From Tessaracoccus massiliensis (lineage in GTDB: Bacteria; Actinomycetota; Actinomycetes; Propionibacteriales; Propionibacteriaceae), in assembly GCF_000826065.2 (NCBI RefSeq), contig NZ_LN623543.1, positions 62,001-126,000 on the forward strand: 64,000 nucleotides of DNA. The letters run 5' to 3'. The notes beneath the pieces were generated by a model. The model did no database searches, was not told the origin of the DNA, and saw nothing but the letters and a program-made list of their open reading frames with translations. The position numbers were made by a program, and so were the translations under genes. Shown one piece after another: positions 26,824 to 34,233 of the stretch. Position 1 is the first letter of the stretch. Every line of letters begins with the position of its first letter.

Positions 26824-27597
26824 ATGGGCATTCTCGAAGGCAAGAACATCCTGGTCACCGGCGTGACCATGCGCACCTCCATCGCCTACGCGGTGGTCGA
26901 CATCGCCCAGCGGGAGGGCGCCAACGTGGTGGTCTCTGCCGCGGGCCGCGCCGTCCGCCCCGCCGAGCGCGCCGTCGCGAAGCTGGACAGGGTCCCGCCG
27001 CTGATCGAGCTCGACATCACCGATCAGGAGCACCTCGACGCGCTGCCGGCCATGCTGGGGGAGCACTTCGACGGCGGGCTCGACGGGATCGTGCATTCCA
27101 TCGCCTACGCGGACCCGGAGAAGGCGCTGGGCGGCCAGTTCCTGAACACCGACTGGGACACGGTGGCCAACGCGCTGCAGATCTCGGCCTACTCGCTGCA
27201 GTCGTTGACGATGGCGGCAAAGCCGATGCTCAACCGCGGCGCCGGCGTCGTCGGCCTCACGTTCGACGCGCGCTACTCGTGGCCGGCCTACGACTGGATG
27301 GGGGTGGCGAAGGCCGCGCTCGAGTCGACGTCGCGCTACCTCGCCCGCTACCTGGGCCCGGACGGCATCCGCGTGAACATGGTGGCCGCCGGCCCCGTCG
27401 ACACCGTGGCGAAGAAGGCCATCCCTGGGGCCTCGTCGTTCAACAACATCTGGGCGGAGCGCGCGCCGCTGTCGTGGGATGCGGGCGACGCCGTGCCGTC
27501 GGCGAAGGCCGTTGTGGCGCTGCTCAGCGACTGGTTCCCCGCCACCACGGGTGAGATGGTCCACGTCGACGGCGGGTTGCACTCCACCGGTGCCTGA
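26824..27597 (+). CDS. fabI: Enoyl-ACP reductase, InhA-like
   Basis: The enzyme reduces trans-2-enoyl-ACP with NADH, the last step of each elongation cycle. The 257-residue sequence is closest in pattern to InhA: KNILVTGVTMRTSIAY at the cofactor site, HSIAYADPEKALGG, a FDARYSWPAYDWMGVAKAALEST segment giving the catalytic Tyr-x6-Lys, AAGPVDT and LLSDWFPATTGEMVHVDGG. It is thus the probable isoniazid/triclosan-type target, although this lineage is not expected to make mycolic acids and the enzyme likely serves ordinary FAS-II. It is co-transcribed with fabG. Confidence 0.92.
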   Translation: MGILEGKNILVTGVTMRTSIAYAVVDIAQREGANVVVSAAGRAVRPAERAVAKLDRVPPLIELDITDQEHLDALPAMLGEHFDGGLDGIVHSIAYADPEKALGGQFLNTDWDTVANALQISAYSLQSLTMAAKPMLNRGAGVVGLTFDARYSWPAYDWMGVAKAALESTSRYLARYLGPDGIRVNMVAAGPVDTVAKKAIPGASSFNNIWAERAPLSWDAGDAVPSAKAVVALLSDWFPATTGEMVHVDGGLHSTGA

Positions 27598-27617
27598 CGC
27601 TGGGTAGGGTTGACGCC

Positions 27618-28406
27618 ATGGCGACGGTGGCGGAACTGGCAGGCGTGACGATCAAGCGGGGCACCAATGTGCTGCTGGACCGGATCTCGCTGATCGTCCA
27701 TGAGGACGAGCGCTGGGTGGTCGTCGGGCCCAACGGGGCCGGGAAGACCACGCTGCTGCAGGTGTTGTCGGCGCAGATGTATCCCAGCGACGGCGTCGTC
27801 GGCCTCCTAGGCGAGGTGATCGGCGCGGTCGACGTGTTCGAGTTGCGCCCCCGCATCGGATTCACCTCCCTGGCACTGGCGGACCGCATCCCCGGGCGGG
27901 AGAAGGTGCGCGACGTGGTGCTCTCCGCCGCCTACGGCGTGATCGGCCGCTGGCGGGAGGAGTACGACACCTACGACGAGCAGCGCGCCGAGGACCTCCT
28001 CGCGTCGCTGCGGGTGGCGCATCTGAGCCAGCGCACGTTCGGCACGCTCAGCGAGGGCGAGCGCAAGCGCGTCCAGATCGCGCGTGCCCTCATGACGGAT
28101 CCCGAACTGCTGCTGCTCGACGAGCCCGCCAGCGGCCTCGACATCGCGGGGCGCGAGGCGCTCGTCGACACCCTCTCCGAGATCTGCCTGGATGATGACT
28201 CGCCGGCCACCGTGCTGGTCACGCACCAGTTGGAGGAGATCCCGCAGGGGATCACGCACGCGCTGCTGCTCAACGACGGCAAGGTGGTGGCTTCCGGCCC
28301 GGTGGAGCAGACCCTCACCAGCGAGCACCTCAGCGCCACCTTCGATATGCCGCTGGACGTGACGCGCCACGACGAGCGGTGGAGCGCCAGGAGCCGTCGT
28401 GGGTGA
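27618..28406 (+). CDS. ABC transporter ATP-binding protein, ModF/YlmA-like
   Basis: This 262-residue lone nucleotide-binding domain has Walker A GPNGAGKT, signature LSEGERKRVQ (a variant of LSGGQ), Walker B LLLLDEPASGLD and switch His in VTHQLEEIP. The LSEGE signature and the ITHALLLNDGKVVASG ending resemble stand-alone ATPases of the YlmA type. No permease gene is adjacent, so its partner is unknown. A -10-like TAGGGT lies 7 bases before the ATG. Its 3' end overlaps the NfeD gene by 8 bases, which may link it to the NfeD/SPFH pair. Confidence 0.82.
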   Translation: MATVAELAGVTIKRGTNVLLDRISLIVHEDERWVVVGPNGAGKTTLLQVLSAQMYPSDGVVGLLGEVIGAVDVFELRPRIGFTSLALADRIPGREKVRDVVLSAAYGVIGRWREEYDTYDEQRAEDLLASLRVAHLSQRTFGTLSEGERKRVQIARALMTDPELLLLDEPASGLDIAGREALVDTLSEICLDDDSPATVLVTHQLEEIPQGITHALLLNDGKVVASGPVEQTLTSEHLSATFDMPLDVTRHDERWSARSRRG

Positions 28407-28887
28407 CTTCACGGACTGGGTCCGCGACAACCTGTGGGCCGGGTGGGGTGTGCTCGCGATGGCGCTGGCCGCCGCCGAACTGCTCACCCTGGACCTCACG
28501 CTGCTGATGCTCGCCTCCGGTGCGCTCGCCGGCGGCGTCGTGGCCCTCGTCGCGCCCGGCCTGATCTGGCTGCAGGTAGTCGTCGCGCTGGCCACGGCCG
28601 TCGCCACCCTGTTCCTGCTGCGCCCCACGCTGCTGGCCAAGGTGCGCTCCTCCAAGGGCTACCGCTCCAGCCTCGACAACATCGTCGGCTCCCGGGGGCA
28701 TGCCACCGCGGCCGTCACCGGCAGCTCCGGCGAGGTCAAGGTGGACGGCCAGGTGTGGGAGGCCCGCGCCTTCGACCCGAGCATCCCCATCGAGGCGGGA
28801 GACGAGATCGAGGTGTTCGCCATCGACGGCGTGACCCTCAGCGTCTACCCCTCCAACCGTCCACTGACCCAGCAGAAGCAACGCTAA
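28399..28887 (+). CDS. NfeD-like membrane protein
   Basis: The 162-residue protein has two or three N-terminal membrane helices (VLAMALAAAELLTLDLTLLMLASGALAGGVVALV...LIWLQVVVALATAVATLFLL) and a C-terminal OB-fold NfeD domain (NIVGSRGHATAAVTGSSGEVKVDGQVWEARA...IPIEAGDEIEVFAIDGVTLSVYP). NfeD proteins are partners of SPFH/stomatin proteins in membrane microdomains; that partner is encoded 9 bases downstream. The protease part of long NfeD proteins is absent, as in the short class. Confidence 0.88.
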   Translation: MGDFTDWVRDNLWAGWGVLAMALAAAELLTLDLTLLMLASGALAGGVVALVAPGLIWLQVVVALATAVATLFLLRPTLLAKVRSSKGYRSSLDNIVGSRGHATAAVTGSSGEVKVDGQVWEARAFDPSIPIEAGDEIEVFAIDGVTLSVYPSNRPLTQQKQR

Positions 28888-28896
28888 GGAAGCACC

Positions 28897-30111
28897 ATGC
28901 CTGACGCCACACTGTTCATCCTCATCGCGGCCGTGGTGGTCGTCGTCCTGCTCCTGGCCGCCACGCTCAAGATCATCCGCCAGCAGCAGGTGGCGCTCGT
29001 GGAGAGGCTCGGCAAGTTCCGCAAGGCGCTGGAGCCCGGCCCGCACCTGGTGGTGCCGTTCTTCGACCAGATCCGCTACACGCTCGACATGCGCGAGCAG
29101 GTGGTGCCCTTCCCGCCGCAGGGCGTCATCACCGAGGACAACCTGATGGTCTCCATCGACTCGGTCATCTACTTCCAGATCGTCGACCCGAAGCGCGCCG
29201 CCTACGAGGCGCAGGACTACCGCTCCGCCATCGAGCAGCTCACCATGACCACGCTGCGCAACATCATCGGCGGCATGGATCTGGAGGCCGCGCTGACCTC
29301 GCGTGAGGAGATCAACCAACGGCTGCGCACTGTGCTGGACGAGGCCACCGGCAAGTGGGGCATCAAGGTCAACCGCGTAGAGCTGCGCGCCATCGAGCCA
29401 CCGGCGACCATCCGCGACGCCATGGAGAAGGGCGCCCGAGCGGAGCGCGACAAGCGGGCCCAGATCCTGCTGGCCGAGGGCCAGCGCCAGTCGCAGATCC
29501 TGTCGGCCGGCGGCGACCGCGAGGCGTCGATCCTCCGTGCCCAGGGTGAGCGCGAGGCGCAGGTGCTGCGTGCCCAGGCCGAACGCCAGGCCGCCATGCT
29601 CCGGGCCGAGGGCGAGGCGCAGGCCATCACCAGCGTCTTCGAGGCCATCCACGCCGGCAAGCCGGACCAGGCGCTGCTGGCCTACCAGTACATGCAGATG
29701 CTGCCCGAACTGGCCAACGGCGACGCGAACAAGATGTGGATCGTGCCCAGCGAACTCAACGACGCGCTCAAGGGTCTCGGCCAGATCGCCGCGGGACAGG
29801 CGCAGGACGTGCGCGAGTACGTCTCCAAGGCGGCCGGCGAGTTCCAGCGGCCCAAGAAGGTCGACGTGCACGCCGAGATCGAGGAACAGGCCGTCAAGGA
29901 CAAGCAGCGCTCCGACGAGACGGTGGAGAAGGCCATCGCCGATGCGCAGGCGTTGGAGCAGAACAAGATCGCCAAACGCCAGGGCACGGTGCCCGCGCTG
30001 AGCCAGTCGCCGACGCAGGCCCCGCCCGTCCAGCCACCGTCCGGGAGCCTGCCGCTGGGGGATCCGCAGCAGATGGAGCAGCCCGCCGAGCGCCCGGATT
30101 TCGAGCAGTGA
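28897..30111 (+). CDS. SPFH/band 7 (stomatin-like) protein
   Basis: The 404-residue protein has an N-terminal membrane anchor (FILIAAVVVVVLLLAATLKII), a band 7 domain (QQQVALVERLGKFRKALEPGPHLVVPFFDQIRYTLDMREQVV...NVMVSIDSVIYFQIVDP-type core), and a long helical region with repeated ERQA-type heptads (about 190-250) that should form coiled-coil oligomers. A Pro/Gln-rich tail follows. Such proteins scaffold membrane microdomains together with NfeD, the preceding gene. AAGGAAGCACC provides the ribosome site. Confidence 0.88.
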   Translation: MPDATLFILIAAVVVVVLLLAATLKIIRQQQVALVERLGKFRKALEPGPHLVVPFFDQIRYTLDMREQVVPFPPQGVITEDNLMVSIDSVIYFQIVDPKRAAYEAQDYRSAIEQLTMTTLRNIIGGMDLEAALTSREEINQRLRTVLDEATGKWGIKVNRVELRAIEPPATIRDAMEKGARAERDKRAQILLAEGQRQSQILSAGGDREASILRAQGEREAQVLRAQAERQAAMLRAEGEAQAITSVFEAIHAGKPDQALLAYQYMQMLPELANGDANKMWIVPSELNDALKGLGQIAAGQAQDVREYVSKAAGEFQRPKKVDVHAEIEEQAVKDKQRSDETVEKAIADAQALEQNKIAKRQGTVPALSQSPTQAPPVQPPSGSLPLGDPQQMEQPAERPDFEQ

Positions 30112-30151
30112 TGCGCCACGTCGGCGCCCTGCGTAACGGCTCAACCAGCGG

Positions 30152-30748
30152 CTAGGTCAGCTCGACGCCGAACTGGCGCAGCAGGGCGAGCGCGTCGTCG
30201 TCCGGGCTGAGCCGCAGGCCCTTGGCCTGGCAGCTGCGCAGGTCGACCCAGTAGCCGTGGCTGCCCTTCATGTTCACGTCGCGCAGATCCGCGTCGGCGA
30301 ACCTGGCGCCGCTGAGGTCACAATCGGTGAAGCGGGTGCGGGTGAGCTTGGCGTTGCTGAAATCCGCATCCACCAGGGAGCAGCGCTCGAACACCCAGCG
30401 CTCGGCCTTGGCGCGCTGGAAGCTGCTCATATCCAGCTTGCAGTCGGTGAAGTGCGGCTGGCCCAGGCCGGAGGGACCCAGCTTGGCCCAGGCGACGCCC
30501 AGGAGCTTGCTGCGCTCGAACGTGCAGGAGACGAACGACGTGTTGGTGAGATCCACCATCGAGAGGTCAGAGTCGACGAAGCGGCACTCGGTGAAGCTGG
30601 CGCCGAACAGCCGGCCGTCGCGCATCTGGGCGCCGCTGAACGTGCAGCCGTCGAACTCCATGGCCTTCAACGCGGTGGTGCCCAGCGCCCCGGTGAGCGT
30701 CTCTTCGACGAAGACCTCGTCGTCGCGGAGGTCCGACAGGTCACGCAT
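30152..30748 (-). CDS. Pentapeptide-repeat protein
   Basis: The 198-residue protein consists largely of A(D/N)LXX-type pentapeptide repeats (FVDSDLSMVDLTNTSFVSC, DADFSNAKLTRTRFTDCDLSGARFADADLRDVN), which fold as a right-handed quadrilateral beta-helix. Some members mimic DNA and protect gyrase from quinolones, but most have no known role, and this one shows no feature that decides. It overlaps the upstream SBF transporter gene by 8 bases and is the last gene of the pabBC-SBF-pentapeptide run. Confidence 0.85.
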   Translation of the reverse strand: MRDLSDLRDDEVFVEETLTGALGTTALKAMEFDGCTFSGAQMRDGRLFGASFTECRFVDSDLSMVDLTNTSFVSCTFERSKLLGVAWAKLGPSGLGQPHFTDCKLDMSSFQRAKAERWVFERCSLVDADFSNAKLTRTRFTDCDLSGARFADADLRDVNMKGSHGYWVDLRSCQAKGLRLSPDDDALALLRQFGVELT

Positions 30749-31709
30749 GGCTCTCCTCGTGGTGTTCGCCCAGCTTGTTGGCCAGCATGGAACTGACCAG
30801 GAGCTGGACCTGGTGGTAGAGCATCAGCGGGATGACCACCACGCCGACGGTGGCGGTGGGGAACAGCACCATGGCCATGGGCACGCCGGTGGCCAGCGAC
30901 TTCTTGGTGCCGCAGAACATGATGGCGATCTGATCGGGCCGGGTGAATCCCAGCCACCGGCCCAGCTGCCACGTGAACCAGAACGTGAAGGCGAGCAGCC
31001 CCATGGTGATGGGCACCACCCACGCGACGTCGGCCCACTGCAGCGTGCGCCACACGCCGGAGGTGCGCAGGTCTGAGAACGCGCCGTAGACGATCAGCAC
31101 GATCACGCCCTGGTCGAGGTACTTCAGCCGCTTCTTGTTGCGGGCCATGAAGCCGGCGGTGAAGAAGCGCGACAGCTGGCCCAGGATGAACGGCAACAGT
31201 AGCTGCAGCATGACGTTGTAGATCTGCTGGAGGCCGATGGAGCCGCCGCTGGAGCCCTGGATGAACAGCATCGTCAACAGCGGGGTGATGATCACGCCCA
31301 GCACGTTCGACGCGGTGGCCGCGACCATCGCGGCGGGGATGTTGCCGCCGGCCAGCGAGGTGAACGTGATCGAGGACTGCACCGTCGAGGGCACCAGGCA
31401 CAGGAAGATCAACCCGGTGAGGATGGGCTCGGAGATCCAGCCGTCGGGGATGCCGAGCAGCGGCACCGCGAGCAGTGGGTACATCACGAAGGTGATGGCC
31501 AGGATCAGTAGGTGGAGCCGCCAGTGCTTGATGCCGGCCACTGTCTCCTCGGTGGAGAGCCGGGCGCCGTAGCCGAAGAACAGCAGGAAGATCGCCACCT
31601 TCGTGACGAGGTCCAGGATTTCGGCGGCCTGGCCGTCCAACGGGAGCAACAGGCCCAGGGCGAGGCTGCCCAGGATCGCGACGATCGTGAGGTCGAGCTT
31701 CAGCTTCAT
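30741..31709 (-). CDS. Bile acid:sodium symporter (SBF-like) family transporter
   Basis: The 322-residue protein has about ten membrane helices and fits the SBF-like subgroup of the BASS family (FFGYGARLSTEET, LCLVPSTVQSSITFTSLAGGNIPAAMVAATASNVLGVIITP, and FCGTKKSLATGVPMA near the end). The two helix-crossing motifs (ATASN and CGTKKSLATG) bind Na+ and substrate in related proteins. The natural substrate, probably an organic anion, is not predictable. It overlaps the pabBC gene upstream by 4 bases (ATGA). Confidence 0.85.
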   Translation of the reverse strand: MKLKLDLTIVAILGSLALGLLLPLDGQAAEILDLVTKVAIFLLFFGYGARLSTEETVAGIKHWRLHLLILAITFVMYPLLAVPLLGIPDGWISEPILTGLIFLCLVPSTVQSSITFTSLAGGNIPAAMVAATASNVLGVIITPLLTMLFIQGSSGGSIGLQQIYNVMLQLLLPFILGQLSRFFTAGFMARNKKRLKYLDQGVIVLIVYGAFSDLRTSGVWRTLQWADVAWVVPITMGLLAFTFWFTWQLGRWLGFTRPDQIAIMFCGTKKSLATGVPMAMVLFPTATVGVVVIPLMLYHQVQLLVSSMLANKLGEHHEESHA

Positions 31710-33433
31710 GGGGTGTCCTCCAATGTGGCGGTCAGCACGCCTCGAACGGCGTTGGTCACGGCGATCGCATCTGCACGCAGCAGGTCTGTCACCGTGAACG
31801 CCTCCTCCGTGACGTCATCGGTGCCGAGCAGGGCCGGGCTGGCCAGCACGTCGGCCCGCTGCACGCCGTCGAGGATACCGAGGCTCAGCGGCGGGGTCAG
31901 CCACCGGCCGTCGATGCGGGCGAACAGCGAGGTGCGTGCGCCCTCCAGCACCCAGGCGTGCGCATCGTATCCGACGGCGTCGAACGCGCCGCGCGCGGCC
32001 GCGGCCCGCTGGGCCTCGTCGAGATGGGCGCGGGCGGTGGTCTTGTGCCGGGCGAGGGCGTTGTCCTCCCAGGGTTCGGTCGCCAGGCGCAGCGTGATGG
32101 GGGCGACCACCTCGTCGAGGGGTGAGCGGGTCACGTCGACGGTGCCGTCGGGCCGGACCTGCAGCCGCACACGCCAGCCGCCGGGCGGCGTGTCATTCAC
32201 GGCCCACCGGATCACGCCGTCGACAGGGGCGAAGCCGAGCGCGGCGGCCGACCGGTTGAGCCTGTCCTGATGGCGGGCGGCGAGCGGGGACACGCCGTCG
32301 ATGACCCGCATGGTCTCGATGAGGTTGACGGTGGGGCCCACGCCGCCGGCGAACGCGGCCTTGGCGCGGCATTCGGCCCATTCATCCTCAGCGGTGGAAT
32401 CGGCAACCACGCCCGAACCGATTCCGAGGCGCGCGTTGTGACCCGGGGCCCCGGGGTCGATCTCGACGGTGCGGATGGCGATGCTGAGCGTGGCGCGCCA
32501 GCCGAGCGGGCCCCCGTCGGGTTCGATGAGGCCGAGGCTTCCCGTGTAGAGGCCGCGTGGGTCCTGTTCAAGGTCCCGGATGAGTTCCATGGCGGCGAGT
32601 TTCGGGGCTCCGGTGATGGAGCCGCACGGGAAGGTCGCGCCCAGCAACCGGCCGGGCGTGGTGCCGGGGAGCAGTTCTGCGCGCACGGTGCTGGTCATCT
32701 GCCACAGCTGCCCGACGCGCTCCACCTCGAACAGGGCGGGCACGTCGACGGTGCCCGGCACGGCGACCCTGCTCAGGTCGTTGCGGAGCAGGTCGACGAT
32801 CATGAGGTTCTCGGCGCGGTTCTTGGGGTCGCTGCTCAGCGCCCGCGGATCTGTGTCGGCGGGGGCGGTGCCCTTCATGGGCTGCGTGGTCACGACGCCG
32901 GCGTCGACGCGGAGGAACAACTCGGGGGAGAGGCTCAGCGTCCAGGGGGCTGCGGGCTCCGGGAGGTGGGCGAGGACCCCGTAGGCGACGGGTTGGCGTT
33001 CGAAGAGGCGGCGGTAGAGCGCCGCCGGGGCCCCGGCGAAGCGCGCGACGATGCGGTGGGTGAAGTTGATCTGGTACACGGTGCCCGCGGCGATGGCCTC
33101 CTGCACGTCGGCGATGCGGGCGGCGAACCGGTCCTCGTCCAGGTCTGCCGCGGCGTCGGTGAGCCAGCCGGCGCCCCCGGGCTGCCGTCTGAGCCCACCC
33201 TCTTCGCGCGTGGCGAACCAGTAGAGAGCGCCGCGCGCATTGCCCTGGATGCCGTGGTGGGCCTCGCCGAGGCTGTAGGGGAGCCAGGCGAACGCGTGCC
33301 AGCCATGCCGCCAGCCGTCGGCGAGCACGCCGTCGATGGTCTCCAGATCGACGAGGTCCGTGCGCTGCAGGGAGCTCAGCAAGATGCTCCGGTCGGTGTG
33401 CGCGTCGTCGAGGGAGACGAAGTGCGGTGCCAT
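31706..33433 (-). CDS. PabB-PabC fusion: aminodeoxychorismate synthase component I / aminodeoxychorismate lyase-like
   Basis: The 575-residue protein joins two activities of 4-aminobenzoate (folate) synthesis. Residues 1-360 are a chorismate-utilising PabB domain, with the Lys motif QPMKGT near 185, DPKNRAENLMIVDLLRNDL, and CGSITGAPK. Residues about 370-575 are a class IV aminotransferase-type lyase, with the PLP lysine in ARHKTTAR near 463 and ILDGVQR. The lyase motif EGSRSN is EGARTS here. PabA glutaminase is not nearby. ATG 33433 is chosen because TAGCCT lies 7 bases upstream; 47 more in-frame codons would overlap the divergent gene. It starts a run with the SBF transporter and pentapeptide genes. 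Confidence 0.85.
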   Translation of the reverse strand: MAPHFVSLDDAHTDRSILLSSLQRTDLVDLETIDGVLADGWRHGWHAFAWLPYSLGEAHHGIQGNARGALYWFATREEGGLRRQPGGAGWLTDAAADLDEDRFAARIADVQEAIAAGTVYQINFTHRIVARFAGAPAALYRRLFERQPVAYGVLAHLPEPAAPWTLSLSPELFLRVDAGVVTTQPMKGTAPADTDPRALSSDPKNRAENLMIVDLLRNDLSRVAVPGTVDVPALFEVERVGQLWQMTSTVRAELLPGTTPGRLLGATFPCGSITGAPKLAAMELIRDLEQDPRGLYTGSLGLIEPDGGPLGWRATLSIAIRTVEIDPGAPGHNARLGIGSGVVADSTAEDEWAECRAKAAFAGGVGPTVNLIETMRVIDGVSPLAARHQDRLNRSAAALGFAPVDGVIRWAVNDTPPGGWRVRLQVRPDGTVDVTRSPLDEVVAPITLRLATEPWEDNALARHKTTARAHLDEAQRAAAARGAFDAVGYDAHAWVLEGARTSLFARIDGRWLTPPLSLGILDGVQRADVLASPALLGTDDVTEEAFTVTDLLRADAIAVTNAVRGVLTATLEDTP

Positions 33434-33440
33434 GGAGAGC

Positions 33441-33452
33441 AGGCTATAGCCT
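33441..33452. promoter_or_regulatory. Palindromic double -10 element (pabBC / trmH)
   Basis: AGGCTATAGCCT is a perfect 12-base palindrome. Each half is a TAGCCT -10 hexamer on one strand: minus 33446 to 33441, 7 bases before the pabBC ATG, and plus 33447-33452, 6 bases before the trmH GTG. The two start codons face away from each other with 25 bases between them. Confidence 0.55.
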
Positions 33453-33458
33453 GAGCCA

Positions 33459-34232
33459 GTGCTCATCGACGTGACCGACCCCGCAGACCCGCGGCTCAGC
33501 GACTTCACCGGGTTGCGCGACTCCCAACTGCGACGCCCGGGGGAGCGGTTCATCGCGGAGGGGCTCAAGATCATCGAGCGATCCTTCGCTGCCGGTTGCC
33601 GCCCGCGGTCGCTGCTGCTGCAGCCGCGGTGGCTCGACGGGTTGCGCCCCCTGCTGGAGCGCCACCCGGAGGTGCCCGTCTACGTGGGCACCGAGACGAT
33701 GATCGAGGAGGTCAGCGGCTTCCACGTGCACCGCGGGGCCCTCGGCTCGTTCGACCGTCCGGCCGAGTCCCCCTGGGACGCGCTCCTCGGTGCGCGGCGG
33801 CTGATCGTCTGTGAGGAGATCGTCGACCACGCCAACATCGGCGCCATCGTGCGGGTCGTGGCCGGGCTGGGCTGGGACGGCCTGCTCGTCTCGCCCGGGA
33901 GCGCAGATCCGCTGTACCGCCGTGCCATCAAGTCCTCCATGGGGGCCTCCCTCGAACTGCCCTGGCGCCGGATGACCGGCGACCACGACCTCGAGCGGCT
34001 GCGGGAGGCGGGCTTCGCCGTCGTCGCCTCGACGCTGTCGCCCGACGCGGTCGACCTGGCCGACTTCCAGGCACCGGAGAAGGTGGCGCTGCTACTGGGC
34101 ACGGAAGGCGATGGGCTGAGCCGGACATGGCTCGCCGCCGCAGACCACCTCGTCACGATCCCGATGACAGACCGGGTTGATTCGTTGAACGTGGCGACTG
34201 CGGCGGCGATCCTGGCCTATAGCCTGCGCTGA
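33459..34232 (+). CDS. TrmH/SpoU-family RNA 2'-O-methyltransferase
   Basis: The 257-residue protein has an N-terminal substrate-binding domain (LRRPGERFIAEGLKIIERSF) and a C-terminal SPOUT knot domain with the three TrmH motifs: EEIVDHANIGAIVRVVAGLGWDGLLVSP, LLLGTEGDGLSRTWL, and IPMTDRVDSLNVATAAAILAYSL. It should 2'-O-methylate a ribose in rRNA or tRNA; the target is undefined. The GTG start has TAGCCT 6 bases upstream and no Shine-Dalgarno. The metallophosphoesterase stop lies just after its own. Confidence 0.88.
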   Translation: MLIDVTDPADPRLSDFTGLRDSQLRRPGERFIAEGLKIIERSFAAGCRPRSLLLQPRWLDGLRPLLERHPEVPVYVGTETMIEEVSGFHVHRGALGSFDRPAESPWDALLGARRLIVCEEIVDHANIGAIVRVVAGLGWDGLLVSPGSADPLYRRAIKSSMGASLELPWRRMTGDHDLERLREAGFAVVASTLSPDAVDLADFQAPEKVALLLGTEGDGLSRTWLAAADHLVTIPMTDRVDSLNVATAAAILAYSLR

Positions 34233-34233
34233 G

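Noticed and set aside
25729-27582. A long minus-strand open frame running upstream from the SURF1 gene
   Set aside because: It is antisense to fabG, fabI and DUF3099, has low-complexity His/Arg/Gly content, and only its last 274 codons match SURF1. High GC produces such open frames.
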